A DNA stretch of 64,000 nt from Straminergon stramineum (GCA_963920665.1 OY987267.1:248001-312000), one strand, 5' to 3'. Counted from the first letter of the stretch, positions 1 through 11,929 are shown. Numbers and translations are program-made. The notes: a model not told the origin generated them from the letters alone.

Positions 1-807
1 TGAACCAGAAACTTTACAACTATCTTTTCCATTTGGGAGTTGTGTTTGTTCAAGGTAAGCGTAACTTACACGTAACTGTGTGCTGAAGAGTTGGTTGATT
101 GAATAAAAATGGCCAAAGAACCGCATCATAATATGCCTTAGTTGAGTTCTTTGGACTGCAGAATTTCTGACATAATTTGTACCATCTTGATGAATCTTTG
201 TTCTAGATATCTCATCACTGGAGTTCAGAAGCATGATTCGTGCAGCAGTGTGTCAGGATGAGAGTTGATTGTTCTAGGAACTACAAGTCATTTTTCAACA
301 GTGGCAGTGGGTGTGTTGAAAAAAAGGTCAATTTATCCACTTACATGGAGAAAATAATTGATGAAGACTATTGCAATTCGTGTCAGATGCTCCTTCAATG
401 TAGGTGCTTGTCTCACATGCATTTTGATCATAAGATGGTGTTGAATAATGTCTTCTCCAAATTATTGATTTGTTGATTTTTTTAGCATTTGATTGACATC
501 TATGTAATATCTAGTACTCCGTATTGTCTTTTCAAGAGAAGCTTTTTTTGCCTTGTTGAATAATATTATATGTAACACAACTTCTCACCAAATCTTAAGA
601 TAGTAGCACATGATGGGAATATGATTTGTTTAATGATACCTAGGCTCAAATTGAATTTATTTTGAGTCGCTTTTAAAGAGTACCCAATGGGAACAGAGAG
701 ATCTTGGAAGCCAAGAATGGGAGTTCAAACATTTAGTGCTATACAAAAGTTCATTTAACCCTTAACCTTGGAACGTCCAAACTCATCTTTGAAATTGATG
801 ATTTGAG
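1..807. other. Left-edge intergenic sequence
   Basis: No coding region with recognisable composition or splice structure is visible here. A short open frame at 240-476 has no motif I recognise and is no longer than chance in such AT-rich DNA. The first 200 bases could be the 3' part of a gene lying outside the window, but nothing in the sequence proves that. Confidence 0.4.
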
Positions 808-1177
808 AAAAATCATTATAAAGTGCTATTTAGAAGCATATTTTGGAATTGACTTACAAACAAAAATTGTAGATTGTGAGATGTAGACTCCATCCATACA
901 ATTAGATTCACTAATGCTATCATAAATATTTTTTTATAAATTTTAAAAGGGAAATTTCAAAATTCCTTCTTAATTTGATTACAAGCCAAATATTATCACT
1001 TTTTGAGAACAATTTGTTGGAATGGATTTGAAATGAGGTTCTTTTTACATGGTGATTTTTTGAAATTTTTGTGCACTTCAATCTATGACCTCATTTTGGC
1101 AAATCTAGTTTTGAACTATAGTCAATGCAATTTTACCATTTGACATACTTGCACATTTGTAATTTTAGAAAAATATG
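808..1177 (+). repeat. Dispersed direct repeat A, copy 1
   Basis: This stretch is about 80-85% identical by eye to 4002-4390 in the same orientation. Both contain the words AATCATTATAAAGTGCTATT and CTATGACCTCATTTTGGCAA and end in AGAAAAATATGT. The two copies could be old LTRs or a segmental duplication, but no coding sequence or LTR-type termini lie between them, so the class is undetermined. Confidence 0.7.
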
Positions 1178-3700
1178 TACTTGATAAAGTATCTCCAAAA
1201 ATTAGGATAACTTTTATCCAAGTAGTAATGAGAAGATACAACAGTTTCAATATGTTTGTCATCCACTTTTTGGATGTTGGAGCACTTAGGGGTTAAAGGA
1301 CATTTCATATTTGAGATAGGTCAAACTTCATTCAATTTCTAAATTAAAACAAACATTTAAAAAGTTTGATAATTTTTACATGTAAAATTTGTCTGAAATT
1401 TAAGCTCATTTTTCCATAATTAAAAACATCAAATTGAATTTTAAGTGATATTTTAAAGAAATTTCTTTATAAAAATCATGGTAATTACAAAAACGCTTAA
1501 AATAATATGAAATTTTGATAAAAAAAAAAAATGGGAATAATTGTGATAAACATCATGGTGTGATTGATGTACTCCTTGAGCTCACACCAAATAAAATTTG
1601 ATAGAAAAAGTTCAAAAAGTCATGTATTCAGTGCTTTCAAGACCACCATCTTCAAAGTGTTACAAAAAATTCAATTTTAATAATTTTGAAAAAAATTCAA
1701 ATGGAGTGAAAAGTAGATTATTGGAGAATTTGAAATCAAAAACAATACTAAAATTCAAGTTTTGACTTTCAAAATGTTGTGGGGCTTGCAATGTCCTTTA
1801 AAGGTTAAGCTATAGCCTTATGTCAATGTATAGTAGGATCCTATGATTATGTGATTATTGGAAATGATGAAATGATTTGAATGTTGGTTTCTAATTTGAA
1901 TGGACAATGATTTCATCTCCACAAATTCTTCAATATATCCTATTAAATGCAATGAATTAATATTTGTCCTACACTATAGTCCATAAAGGATTTTGTAAGT
2001 TTTGTGGAGAACAATATACATGGTGCCATATTTGATTCCTAGAATACAAATTATGTACTAAAATATGGAAAAAGAAATAGACCTTTGGATTAATAATTCA
2101 ACACTATTAGCATATTTCATTTTGATGTCATTTTAACATCCAATCCTTACCATGCCCAATTACAAAACCATACACATAGAATACTTGATAAAAAAATTAG
2201 TCTCCTTAGACCTTTAACCTCTAAGCATTAAAACAACCATCTTCTAGACGATGAACGTAACACTTTAAACTAATATTCTATCCAAATACTTTCTCTTTCC
2301 TCCAAAGCAATTCTTAAAGTCCTTGAGATATGATCTTCTTTATAATCAATTTGATGAAATTGATAGAAATAATATATATATATATATACATATAAAGATA
2401 TAAGTGAAAGTGAAAAAATCCCCCCCAAAAATTAACTAAAGGCTTTTAAGGGCAACCCTTGGAGGTCTCTAGGGAGATGTATATACAATACTAGCATATT
2501 TGACTCCTAACACAATTAAGTACTAAAGTATGGCAAGACACACACCATTGGATTGGAAATTCAACAATTCACATCATTTCATATAGATGCTATTTTAGTA
2601 TCTATACCTTACAATGTCCAAAGACAACATCCTACAACTAAAAATGTAGCCATTTTGCAACTCCTCAATCATGTAGGAAGTGCAATACTAATTCAAATTG
2701 GAAGTGGCATCTAGCATTGGATCTTGCTCAATATATATGAATAAAAAATTTTAACAGTACCATACTCATCAATTCTTGTGTCACCTCCTATATCAATTAA
2801 AAAATACAAACACACTATGTGGCCACTCAAATTAGACTTTTTAGACCTTTAACCCCTTATCACTCCTATATACATCTCTAATTTTGGATGATGAACAAGG
2901 AGGTTCTAGGGGTTATTTTGACCACAAAACTTCTCATTCATCCCAACCAACACTTGAATTTTTTAAAACCACACTTTTTGTTTGACAATTTGATGAAATT
3001 GAAGTAAGAAACATCCATACCTTAAGATAGGTTGTTTGTTTGTTTTGTTTGTTTGTTATGTTGAGATCTCCTAGACTGTGCATCGCTTGGCCACGTGTTT
3101 GGTACCATCAGAAAGCCCTTAGTGAGGAGGGGTGCAAGGGCTTTGTTTCATGGCATTTGGATCTATGATATGAAAGTTATTGAATTTCTAAGTTTTTTTG
3201 AATAAAAAAAATTAGAAAATTACTTTTACTTTTCTTTTGACTGTGGCAACGGTATAAGCCACACTAGTATATTTATAAAGATACAAGTACACCTTGTGCT
3301 TTGATGTAGCAGTGGACTCCTCTTCTTCACTCCAAAATGTAAATTGAAAAAAATGGATGGGAACATGACCATCTATGTGACAAATGAAACTGTTACATAT
3401 TTTTGTGACTTTGTGCATATGCTCTAAGAGGATTATCAAAAATGTAATTTTGAAATTGCAATTGTCGAAATTGGTTTTCACACACTTGCATCGCATTGGC
3501 TATTTCCGAAAGAACAACTTTAGCCCTACTTTGTTCATAGTACCATTTTAGCCTTTCTAAGTGTTTCAGTACGATTCATAAAACTATTTATTAGGCAGCA
3601 ATTTGTAAGTTGTAGAGTGGAAATTTGATTATAAATGGACACAAATGTGCATTTGCACTGGAAACTTTGGCTTCACCCCACGCTTCAATCTTAACTTTTG
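1178..3700. other. Noncoding AT-rich sequence with dispersed repeat relics
   Basis: No gene is supported. The stretch 1440-1700 resembles 52000-52265, sharing the word pattern around GACATCATGGTGTAATTGATG, so it is a dispersed repeat. A short TA microsatellite lies near 2372-2390 and a GTTT-rich tract near 3030-3058. The motif GAGATCTCCTAGA followed by TTTGGTACCATCA (3062-3112) recurs near 12060 and, more weakly, near 12600 and 13200. Confidence 0.5.
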
Positions 3701-3915
3701 AAGGACGGATTGGTGATTGTGGAAATCATGGCTTTTGGAACCGTGTGACATCATCTACTTTAAAAAAACCAAAAATATCCATTGGAGGTCAAACTATTGT
3801 AGAAGATCTCCCCTTTCCACCCCTAATTTTGAGGATGAATAGTTGCACTTTTGTCCTACATATTCCTTGTCATCCATTGGACACAAAACGTCCGTGTCGA
3901 TGTTTAAGGATTAAA
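3701..3915 (+). repeat. Dispersed repeat B, copy 1
   Basis: The block 3701-3799 is almost identical to 55701-55800; both carry GGAAATCATGGCTTTTGGAA and CATCATCTACTTTAAAAAAA. The second block, 3869-3915, matches 55801-55848. About 69 bases at 3800-3868 are present only here, so either this copy has an insertion or the other has a deletion. No coding function is apparent. Confidence 0.8.
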
Positions 3916-4001
3916 GATAAAGAAAAATGTTGCTCGATCTACAGATTCTTTCAATAGACTCATTCTTCACATCATTGATAGAAAATAATTGGTAGATTTA
4001 G

Positions 4002-4390
4002 GAAAATCATTATAAAGTGCTATTTGGAAGCATATTTTGGAATTGACATACAAACAAAAGTTTAGACTATGACTTGTAGATTCCATCCATATAGTTAGAT
4101 TCACCAATGCTATCACCAGTATTTGTTTATAAATTTTATAAATTTTGAAAGGAAAATTTCAAAATTCCTTCTAAATTTGATTGCAAACAAAATATTATTA
4201 TTTGTTGAGTAAAATTTGTTGGAATGCATTTGAAATGAGATTCTCTTTACAAGGTGATTTTTAGAAATTTTTGTGCTTTTTGAATCTATGACCTCATTTT
4301 GGCAAATCATGTTTTGAACTAAAGTCAATGCAATTTTGGCTTGGTCAAGCACTTGACATACTTACACATTTGTAATCTTAGAAAAATATG
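4002..4390 (+). repeat. Dispersed direct repeat A, copy 2
   Basis: Second copy of the repeat at 808-1177, in the same orientation 3.2 kb downstream. It differs by scattered substitutions and small indels, including a short insertion near 4343 (TTGGTCAAGCAC). The divergence suggests an old duplication. Confidence 0.7.
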
Positions 4391-4420
4391 TTTCTATATC
4401 TATATTTTTGAAAATAGCAT

Positions 4421-4936
4421 TTGCAAATCCTCCAAGGTTTCAAAGTGCTAGTCCAGCAATATGTTTCAAAATGGGTGGATAAAAAAACAAAAACTTTTTC
4501 TAATAAATTTAGGATTGATCCATGCCCTAGACACTATAAGATATTATTTGATGTTTCCAACATTCAATATAGTACATTAGAGGGTACTTCAACAAAAATT
4601 GTGCCTCAAAAAATGTTAAAGCCTATTATCTCCAATGACTTGTCATCATTCCAAGGCTACCAATTTAAACTTATATATGACTTAGATGATGATGATTGGA
4701 AATATTTATCATACCTTGAATACAATTTAAAGTTTGACTTCATAGTTGTTGTTGATTCAACAATTGGTTGTGTCGCAAGGTTTGAACTTGTACTAATTTT
4801 CATAGGATTCATGGATTGGGTGCTTGGAGTAATCCTACTATGTGATTTCAATTTCCTTTCATCTATTCATTTTCTTTGCTTTAAATGTTCATTACAGGAT
4901 GGATGCATGGTTTGGTGTCTCAATATTTGTCACTAG
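4421..4936 (+). CDS. Unrecognised 171-codon open frame
   Basis: An uninterrupted frame of 171 codons sits between repeat A and a MITE. It is long for this AT-rich context. The first 115 residues have a fairly normal amino acid mix, with an acidic DLDDDDW stretch; the C-terminal third is hydrophobic and cysteine-rich. I recognise no domain, and there is no clear upstream exon or promoter. It could be a fragment of a retroelement or an exon of an unknown gene, or a chance frame. Confidence 0.2.
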   Translation: MQILQGFKVLVQQYVSKWVDKKTKTFSNKFRIDPCPRHYKILFDVSNIQYSTLEGTSTKIVPQKMLKPIISNDLSSFQGYQFKLIYDLDDDDWKYLSYLEYNLKFDFIVVVDSTIGCVARFELVLIFIGFMDWVLGVILLCDFNFLSSIHFLCFKCSLQDGCMVWCLNICH

Positions 4937-4950
4937 TTGATTCACTAAAG

Positions 4951-5252
4951 CATTAGAGGAGATCTGGCCAAAAAGAAGGCCGTTCCAAGCCTATTCCCCC
5001 ATTGTTGTTCCCGAGCAGTGAGGGCACGGTTGACAGCAGTCAATTGTCATAAATTTTTGAAAATTTCTTTTGTGAAAAAGAAAAAAAAAGGTTGGTCTTG
5101 AAATCGAAAGAAAAGTCGACAAAAACAATTAAAAAAAAGAAAAGTGATATGGCTACCTCCCGACCACATCAACATGTTGCGGTGGCGCAGCTCCCCGAGT
5201 TCCCCAGTGCTGGGAACTCATAGCCCTCTATTTGGCTAGATCTCCTCTAATG
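4951..5252. mobile_element. MITE family C, copy 1 (about 300 bp)
   Basis: The sequence starts CATTAGAGGAGATCTGGCCA and ends with an imperfect reverse complement (TTTGGCTAGATCTCCTCTAATG). A second copy at 55223-55518 has related ends and shared internal text (AGTGAGGGCACGGTTGAC here against AATGAGGGCATAGTTGAC there). No coding capacity. No unambiguous target duplication is visible, so the superfamily is not assigned. Confidence 0.75.
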
Positions 5253-5904
5253 GAAAGCTTCCATTACACTAAATCAACCATCTAAAGAGAGCTTTCATAA
5301 CAATCATGAGTGGTTGAGCTTTCATAAGTGTTTTCCTCTTTTTTCAAAAAACATGCCTACTTAGAACTTCAAATATACTATACAAAGAAAAGAAATTAAA
5401 ATTAAAATAAAAAAATAAAAAAATAAAAAATCCATTAAAAAAATGACTTTCAAAAATTGGACTTAATTTTCACTCTATAAAAGTCCATAACTATATGAAA
5501 TACAATGATGTTGGCACCAAAGAATGCAATTTTAGATAAGGAATGTTTTCATTTACTCTTACTTTAGTCACTATAAATGAATTCTATGTGTTTATGTTTT
5601 AAGTCCATATGTTAAAAAACTTAATTGTTATGACAATCCATCATTTATCTTTGAGAGTCTATAAACCAATGTTGATACACCTTGGTTGTCCAAAAAAATA
5701 CATAGATGTTTTCTTAATTAAATTCTTACGTTTTAAATCCAAAAATAGCATAAAGAACTACAATGTTTTGTATGATTTTCACTTTGAAATACATACCCCT
5801 CCTTGAAATCAACATTGTGACATGGTTATTGAGATACCAAACCATGTATCCACCCTACAAAGCTACACCACTGTATCATCTTGGAAATCTAAAAATTATG
5901 TAAG
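5253..5904. other. Intergenic, no gene seen
   Basis: AT-rich sequence with A-tracts near 5390-5435. A 65-codon frame at 5609-5806 has no recognisable motif. No gene or element is supported. Confidence 0.4.
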
Positions 5905-5965
5905 ATCCAACTTTCTTTAATATATGGTTTTGAAGGAGATTCTCTAGGGCCCACACGTCTTGTTA
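5905..5965 (+). repeat. 61-bp direct repeat, left copy
   Basis: Matches 11184-11244 with only a few mismatches; both end in GGGCCCACACGTCTTGTTA. The two copies bracket a 5.2-kb stretch that contains the adenylate kinase fragment and a CACTA-like element. They may be short terminal repeats of a captured segment or two copies of one dispersed repeat. Confidence 0.7.
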
Positions 5966-7194
5966 TGGGCCCCGTTAGGAGAGGCTTATGCTCCCCCAAT
6001 GGGGAACTTTTGCGAATTGCGGGGAACATTGCGAGCGGGGAGCATCAGGGAGTGTCGGGGAATGTTGTGAGTAGTCGCCAGACTGCTGCCTGCACACCCC
6101 GTGTTGTTGTCCGATACCAGGCTTCATCGTCTTCCCTTGCCTGCACTTTGTCTTCGTCTTCTTTTGGTGCTCTCAAGGTTTTTGGGTTGCCTTCTGTTGC
6201 ACGTCATTCACAGTCGCAGTTGTGGGTCACTTCTTTCCATGGAAATGGACAGTGCGACTCGTTCTTGGGAAGCTCCTCTGATGAGGGGTGGATTGAGAGC
6301 CGTAAATCGCACGTGGCCAAGGTATGAGAGATCTCCCTTTATTCACAATTGAGAGGACAATACCAATTCTTCGAATCATTCAAGAGGAGCATTGATTTTC
6401 TGGTTTTCTTTTGGCAAATATAGCTAGCTGGCTGCCGCAATTGCCTTTGGGATTTTTCTTAGGATGCTTGTGCAACAAGATCACATTGTAGTAGGACTTG
6501 GTCAATTTTGGTATTGGAGATGAATATGTGAGACGAGTGCGTCTCAGGGTACACCACGTTTTGAATTGTACACCTCTGGTGCAATGTCTTCATAGAATTT
6601 ACTCTGTTCTCCCTGAGGAACACTAATCCCGAATTTGTTCTGGTGAATGAATTCCACCTTCGTTTCAAGTGTGTGACGACAAGATTGTTGCATTTCCCAT
6701 TTGCAATGCTCACGAGAACGGGCAACCCCAGGGTGGAGAGGCCCCGTTGAGGATCATGATCTCGGACGCTCCAGCATCCGGAAAAGGCACACAATGTGAA
6801 TTGATTGTGGAACAAGTACTTTATTTTCCGTCACACTTTTCTTATGGACCGGATGTTGTGATAGTCTTGCTTTCTTTTGTATCTAGAATTCTGGAGGACA
6901 GCACATTCTTGCATTCCAGTGAAGTTCTTTCTGTAGCAATCATTAGAGGAAACTGAAAGGATGTACGATCATACTCAGAACATTTTTTAATAGTAATTTA
7001 GTAGCGGAACTAGAAGATTATTAGAGTATTTGTAATTGGAGTGGTCGGATTGTTGATTTTGGCAGTACAACTTGACCCATACAGCAACAAATGAGCTCTT
7101 GAGGGCAGAAGTGGCAGCTGGGACTAAGTCTGGGAAACGAGCACAAGAGTTCATGCAGAAAGGATAGCTCATTCCAAATGACATTGTCGTCATG
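5965..7194 (+). pseudogene. Plastid-type adenylate kinase, 5' fragment with premature stop
   Basis: Adenylate kinase interconverts ATP, AMP and ADP. Three exons can be read in phase: 5965-6321 (serine-rich, transit-peptide-like, donor GTATGA), 6732-6815 (acceptor CCCAG) and 7066-7194 (acceptor TTTTGGCAG, donor GTAGGA). Exon 2 encodes the nucleotide-binding loop region, reading MISDAPASGKGTQCELI, with Asp where plant enzymes normally have Gly before APASGKG. Exon 3 reads ELLRAEVAAGTKSGKRAQEF, typical of the AMP-binding segment, then hits an in-frame TAG at 7165-7167 where the family has Gln, so a CAG-to-TAG change is likely. No LID or C-terminal exons were found downstream. Introns are retained, so the copy arose at DNA level rather than by retroposition. 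The exact start codon is uncertain. Confidence 0.8.
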
Positions 7195-7208
7195 GTAGGA
7201 GGCCTTGC

Positions 7209-7792
7209 CCGGGGAGATCACTTAGTGTATCCATAACAAGCCACGTGTGTTAAAGTGATTTTTTGCCCCCCTATATACTTTTTAATAAATAATAATTTCA
7301 ACCTATAACTTTGAGCTTTGTTTAATAATGACTTTAGGTTTCATTTGCCAAAAATTCCCAAATCAAATAAGATATGAAATGATTTCTAGAATAGGTTGAA
7401 TAATGAACTAAAATGGCACGTTTTTTAACTCAAATATTTATAGAGAATACATTTTAGATGACCATTGCATCATTATTCAAGAATAATGAACTTTCAATAG
7501 GGTGTTATTTTTAGGAATTTTTTGTTCATTTTTTAGACAATTTTTTCTTATATAAAATAGGGGTGTGAAAGTTATTTTTAGCTCTGTAGTGTATCTTTTT
7601 ACTTCAAAAATTTGTAACTAGTTATAACTATCTAAAAAAAATACCAATAATTCACAACATAAACTTTCAAAGTAGGAAAATCTAGTCATATTTTTTTCTT
7701 TTCCTTTTATTTAAATTTTAGAATATAAGATAGGGGGTCGAAAATCTTAACACACGTGATTCCAAATGGACACACTAAGTGATCTCCCCGGA
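7209..7792. mobile_element. Mutator-type MITE with 9-bp target duplication
   Basis: Ends are CCGGGGAGATCACTTAGTGT on the left and its near-perfect reverse complement on the right. The inverted arms extend about 65 bp and share CACGTGTGTTAA. The 9-mer AGGCCTTGC flanks both sides (7200-7208 and 7793-7801). The length of 584 bp, long arms and 9-bp duplication fit a non-autonomous Mutator-like element. The interior is AT-rich with no coding potential. It landed just downstream of the third adenylate kinase exon. Confidence 0.88.
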
Positions 7793-7801
7793 AGGCCTTG
7801 C

Positions 7802-8793
7802 TCATGTTTGTATAATTCTATATCACCTTCTCCAAGCCTTGCAAACCCTTTGGTCTACTTTTTATGTTGAATGTCGTTGTAGTTACATGTGAAGCTATTG
7901 TAAACCCTTTCAACGAGTTGGAGGCAAAGTTTATGATCACCAGGCCAACAATGCAGTTTTTGGAGAACACTATGCTGTTGCTTAATTCCTCTTTTTCTCG
8001 TGAAATTTCTTTATGTTGGAATGGGAGAAATTAGGCATTTGCGTAGTAGTCATACTATACCATGAGAACCTTTCTGTTTTTTCCACTCTCTGTGCATGTA
8101 ATTGAGTGTTGTGATTGGAATTAAATTAAAATCAAAATCAAAACAAGGAGATGATTTATCAAGGTTATATTAGACGATTGCTTTTAGTCTTGAATTGTAG
8201 TGATGGAAATTTTGTCATCTAGGATTCGTGATTTTAAATAACCAAATTGATTGGTCTTTATTGTAATAATAATAGAGATCAGATGGGATTGAATATTAAA
8301 TCACTAGAATGAGTGACGACGTTTGTGTTGTTAGGTCTGCTATAACAAGATTCCCAATTTGGGCTTTTTGGGCCTTTAGGGTATAAGTAGAAAAATGCAC
8401 TTAGATTATTGATTATTTACATGTTTATGTTTTTTCTAATTAAGTTTGGGGGTAGAGATATGATGGTGCTGACAAGGGAGCAAGTTAGGGCCTCTATAAT
8501 GAAGAAGAAGGATGGTTACGATTGAGATTATGTATTGGACATGCGAAGGCAATAGATCGAAAACAACCAAACAAGCACGCTGAAGCTTTGCACCGAAAAG
8601 GTGTTTCTTGTACAACAGGCTTATGACCTAGTACGCTTTAGCATATTTTACATAATCTTGTTCTATGCTTATTCGTTTAGTTAATAGAGTCTTATATTCA
8701 CTTTCGTATCCCAGCAGGTTTTGGGTGTTTGCAGATGAAACGGGATGTCTATTGTTTCATGTTCTTCTATCTTTTGCATTTAAGGGAAATGTT
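7802..8793. other. Sequence downstream of the adenylate kinase fragment
   Basis: I looked here for the remaining adenylate kinase exons (the LID and the DGYPR region) and could not find them. A stretch near 8460-8520 has a short open frame that includes VLTREQVRASIMKKKDGYD and then a stop; it is not assignable. Otherwise nothing is supported. Confidence 0.4.
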
Positions 8794-9916
8794 CACTAGT
8801 AGAAAATTCAGTGACCAAATTAACAAAAATTCAACACAAAAGTGTTGATTTTTTTTGTTAATTTGGACGTGTTGATTTGGGTAGTTGTTAACAAAAAAGT
8901 GTTGATTTTTTTGTTAATTTGGTCACTTGAAAAATGAAGAAAAAACTTAATTTTAAATAAAATCCAACCATACAAAAAATGACACGTGGCAAGGCCACCT
9001 CATCACTAAATTGACACGTGGTAATTGCCACATCACCACAACAACAACCTCATCTACTCTACAACCCCGTCACCTAGGCCGCAAGCCACCAACTACCCAA
9101 GGGGTGCCAATGGGGTTTGGACCTTGCACCCCTTGCTTGTAGTGGTGAAGGCCTTTACCAACACACCATGGTTATATTTTCATGTCCATTCATGGGTTCC
9201 GGTTGGATTTATTTAGATCTTACTAGTGTTTTTCATTTGGCTGTAAATTCAGTAGACTTCAGAGGTCATTAAGTCATAGTAAAAATAATTTTTTTTAAAA
9301 ACATACTACTAATAAAAGTAGGGAAATCAAGTTAACTTTCACCTCCAAAAATCCTTTTGCGATTTTGAGTTTTTAATCAAAAGTTATGGACAATAATCAG
9401 AGAGGATGTTTGAAAATGTCAAAGAAAATGTCAATTCCAACACCTCTCTGAATTTTGTACATAACTTTTGATTAAAAACTCAAAATCGCAAACGGATTTT
9501 TGGAGGGGAAATTTAACTTGATTTCCCAACTTTTATTAGTTGGAAGTTTTTTGAAAGAAGTATTTTACTATGCCTAAATGGCCTCTAAAGTCTGATGATT
9601 TCAAAAAACACCAAATTTTGAATGAATAAGTTAAAAAATAAAATTTCATTACATATAGAATTGCAAGCACAATGATTTAATTCTAATGCCTAAGCCTTAA
9701 GAAGACTTATTTAACACTTTCGCACTAAAGTGAACAAAAAAGTGTTGATTTTTTTGTTGATTTGGACTTTCACTACTCAAATCAACAAAGTTTTGAGATC
9801 AATTTGTTAACTTGTGCCAAAATCAACAAAAAACTATAAAAATGGATGATACAGTACCCACTTCAACAAAAATTTGTTGATGTTTTGTTGATTTGGTCAT
9901 TGTTTTTCTACTAGTG
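8794..9916. mobile_element. CACTA-like foldback element
   Basis: The left end reads CACTAGTAGAAAATTCAGTG and the right end TTTTTCTACTAGTG, a CACTA-type inverted terminus. Subterminal regions are packed with both orientations of GTTGATTTTTTTGTT-like words. The flanking triplets are GTT (left) and TTT (right), so the 3-bp duplication is imperfect. A long inverted repeat fills the core at 9254-9593, with arms sharing TTTTAATCAAAAGTTATGGA and its complement. It has no transposase, so it is non-autonomous. It resembles the larger foldback at 61021-63878 in architecture and in part of its core sequence. Confidence 0.8.
9254..9593. repeat. Long hairpin core of the CACTA-like element
   Basis: The arms are near-complementary over about 150 bases each, around a short loop near 9405-9425. 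They include CGATTTTGAGTTTTTAATCA on the left and its complement on the right. A related hairpin core occurs at 61513-61867, sharing the CATAACTTTTGATT word and the outer CATAGTA/TACTATG arms. Transcription across it would give a hairpin RNA. Confidence 0.8.
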
Positions 9917-9948
9917 TTTAGGGTTTAAACCCTAAACCCTAAAACCCT
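9917..9948. repeat. Short telomere-type tract in inverted arrangement
   Basis: GTTTAGGGTTTAAACCCTAAACCCTAAAACCC lies directly after the CACTA-like right end: one TTTAGGG unit followed by two or three CCCTAAA units. It is the plant telomere motif, here internal. Confidence 0.7.
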
Positions 9949-11183
9949 TCTCAGCTGTTGAATCTGTAAAGCTTACTCCATTAAGCTAAAATGGAGTTAG
10001 GGAAACACATTGACTGCATGATATTAATTTCATTTGTTTGGTGAGTAGCTGTTACTGCTATTTGGTCTATATCTAAATCTCTATGAATAGATGAACTTAG
10101 TGGTAATGAAGGGTTTGTCTTTTGTGAATTTTTATTGGAAATCCTATGAAGTTAGTATGGGCAAGGCAAAGTTTTTATCTATAATGTGCATGTGCTTTGT
10201 AAATGTTGGAATTAAGGTACTCCATTGGAGTTTGATTAACCAAGAGTCTATGAACTCTTTACCCCTCAAGGCCCAAGCAATCTTTGTACTTTTTCACAAG
10301 TTTGAACTTTGATTGATAGTAACTATGCATTGTACATCAAGCTTATTAGATGATGTCAATTGTACTTTTGAACTTCCCCGTTCAATATGAACATCATAAT
10401 ATGAAATTCACTTAGATATACTTCTCAAAATGTAGGGAAATGAAGTTTAAACTTTGATCTGTTGAACAAGTGAGAGGCCCAAAATAGGCTCCTTGGGCCT
10501 TGAGGGGTTAAGGTAGTTGGGAGCACCATGGGACAATGTAAGCCATAAGACCAATGCAGAAAGACATAGTGATAGTATGTTTTTAGCATAGTGGATGAAG
10601 GAGATAGTGGATAAAAGATATTTCTAAGCAAATTCCTAAGGATCTCTTTTATGTGGTTGGGTGGCAACTAAATTCTCAATTTGTCTCCAACAATAAATTG
10701 GGAGTCAACTATTGTATAGAGGATGTTATTATGTTTTGTTTGTGAGTTATTGAGAGATTTGGTTGGAGAGACCTGTTTTTCAATATGAATGTTTATTTAG
10801 TACTTCAGTGGTCAAGGTAGTTGAGAAAATCCGTGCATGGGTGTTTGCAATATTTTCATGCTATGTGAGTAAAATTGATTCACGGTAAAATTGATTCACG
10901 ACCAAAAAGGATTTTCATTCAAGAAAACTAGGATTAAATTGAACAAATTTTAATTCAAGAAATGAAAAATTCTACGACAGAATCTATGCTAGACAATATT
11001 TTACCTCTACCTATCTACAGTAAGACATTGCAAGCATTCTACCTTGCCCTAAAAGATCTAGACATTAAGCATTCATTTCATTACAAATAGTCAAAAGATA
11101 TTCTACATTGTTGAACCTATATAGTTATTTTTAATATTTTTAAGATAAAGACTATTAATTAAAAAAATGAATTTTTAAAATAT
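9949..11183. other. Intergenic, no gene seen
   Basis: A 73-codon frame at 10091-10312 and others here carry no recognisable motif. Near 10250 and 10490 the same short text (CCTCAAGGCCCAAG) occurs in opposite orientations. No feature is supported. Confidence 0.4.
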
Positions 11184-11244
11184 ATCCAACTTTCTTCAAT
11201 ATATTATTTTGAAGGTGATTCTCTAGGGCCCACACGTCTTGTTA
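11184..11244 (+). repeat. 61-bp direct repeat, right copy
   Basis: Partner of 5905-5965, sharing ATCCAACTTTCTTNAATATAT and GGGCCCACACGTCTTGTTA with a few substitutions. Confidence 0.7.
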
Positions 11245-11929
11245 CTTTTTGAGATAGTTCCCAGATATTAAGCCTTAAGAGATCAAAAGTCCTCTCAGAG
11301 GACAAAATGGACTTTGGGTAGGCTTGAGTGACCTCAATTTTTTACTTGATTTTTGAAGATAGGAAAATATTTTAGCTCTATAGAAATATAATTTTAATAC
11401 ATGCCCAATAGCAAAAGTTATATCACAATAAGTTTTGTTTTTTAGTTCATCGAGCAACAAAATTAAATCGCAAACACTTGAAATAATTCTTTTAATTATG
11501 TATTAATTTTAATTTTTTCAAAACATTTTGGTGTAAATTTTTAATTTTTGTAATCTTTAAAACATAACTAAAGAAAATTGTTATGAAAAATGAAGGTATC
11601 AGCAATTGAATATGATGAATTTTCAATTAAAAAAAATGGAATTTTTGGATAAGATACCTATTTATTATGAACTTTTAAAGTGAAAGGTGCATCAACATCT
11701 AAAACCGTCCATGTGCTTATCATGAAACCAATTAATACTAATTTGAACTACCAACCAATGGCAATACAATATGGGAATGGTTTCATAACACTATGGGCAC
11801 TACTTCAATGCACTTTAGTAGAAATATTTCTAAACACCTAGTGTGCAATTATAGGTGCACAGATTGTTTTGGGTGTTTCTACCTTATACATTTATGGATG
11901 TGGTTTTTTTGTTTTTTTGTTTTAACATA

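Noticed and set aside
808..4390. LTR retrotransposon with the two A repeats as LTRs
   Set aside because: No TG...CA termini, no target duplication and no primer-binding site or gag/pol trace between the copies.
8460..8640. Fourth adenylate kinase exon
   Set aside because: The translated text does not show the conserved LID or DGYPR signature and contains stops.
5905..11244. Helitron capturing the adenylate kinase fragment
   Set aside because: No 5' TC / 3' CTRR with a terminal hairpin could be placed at either border.
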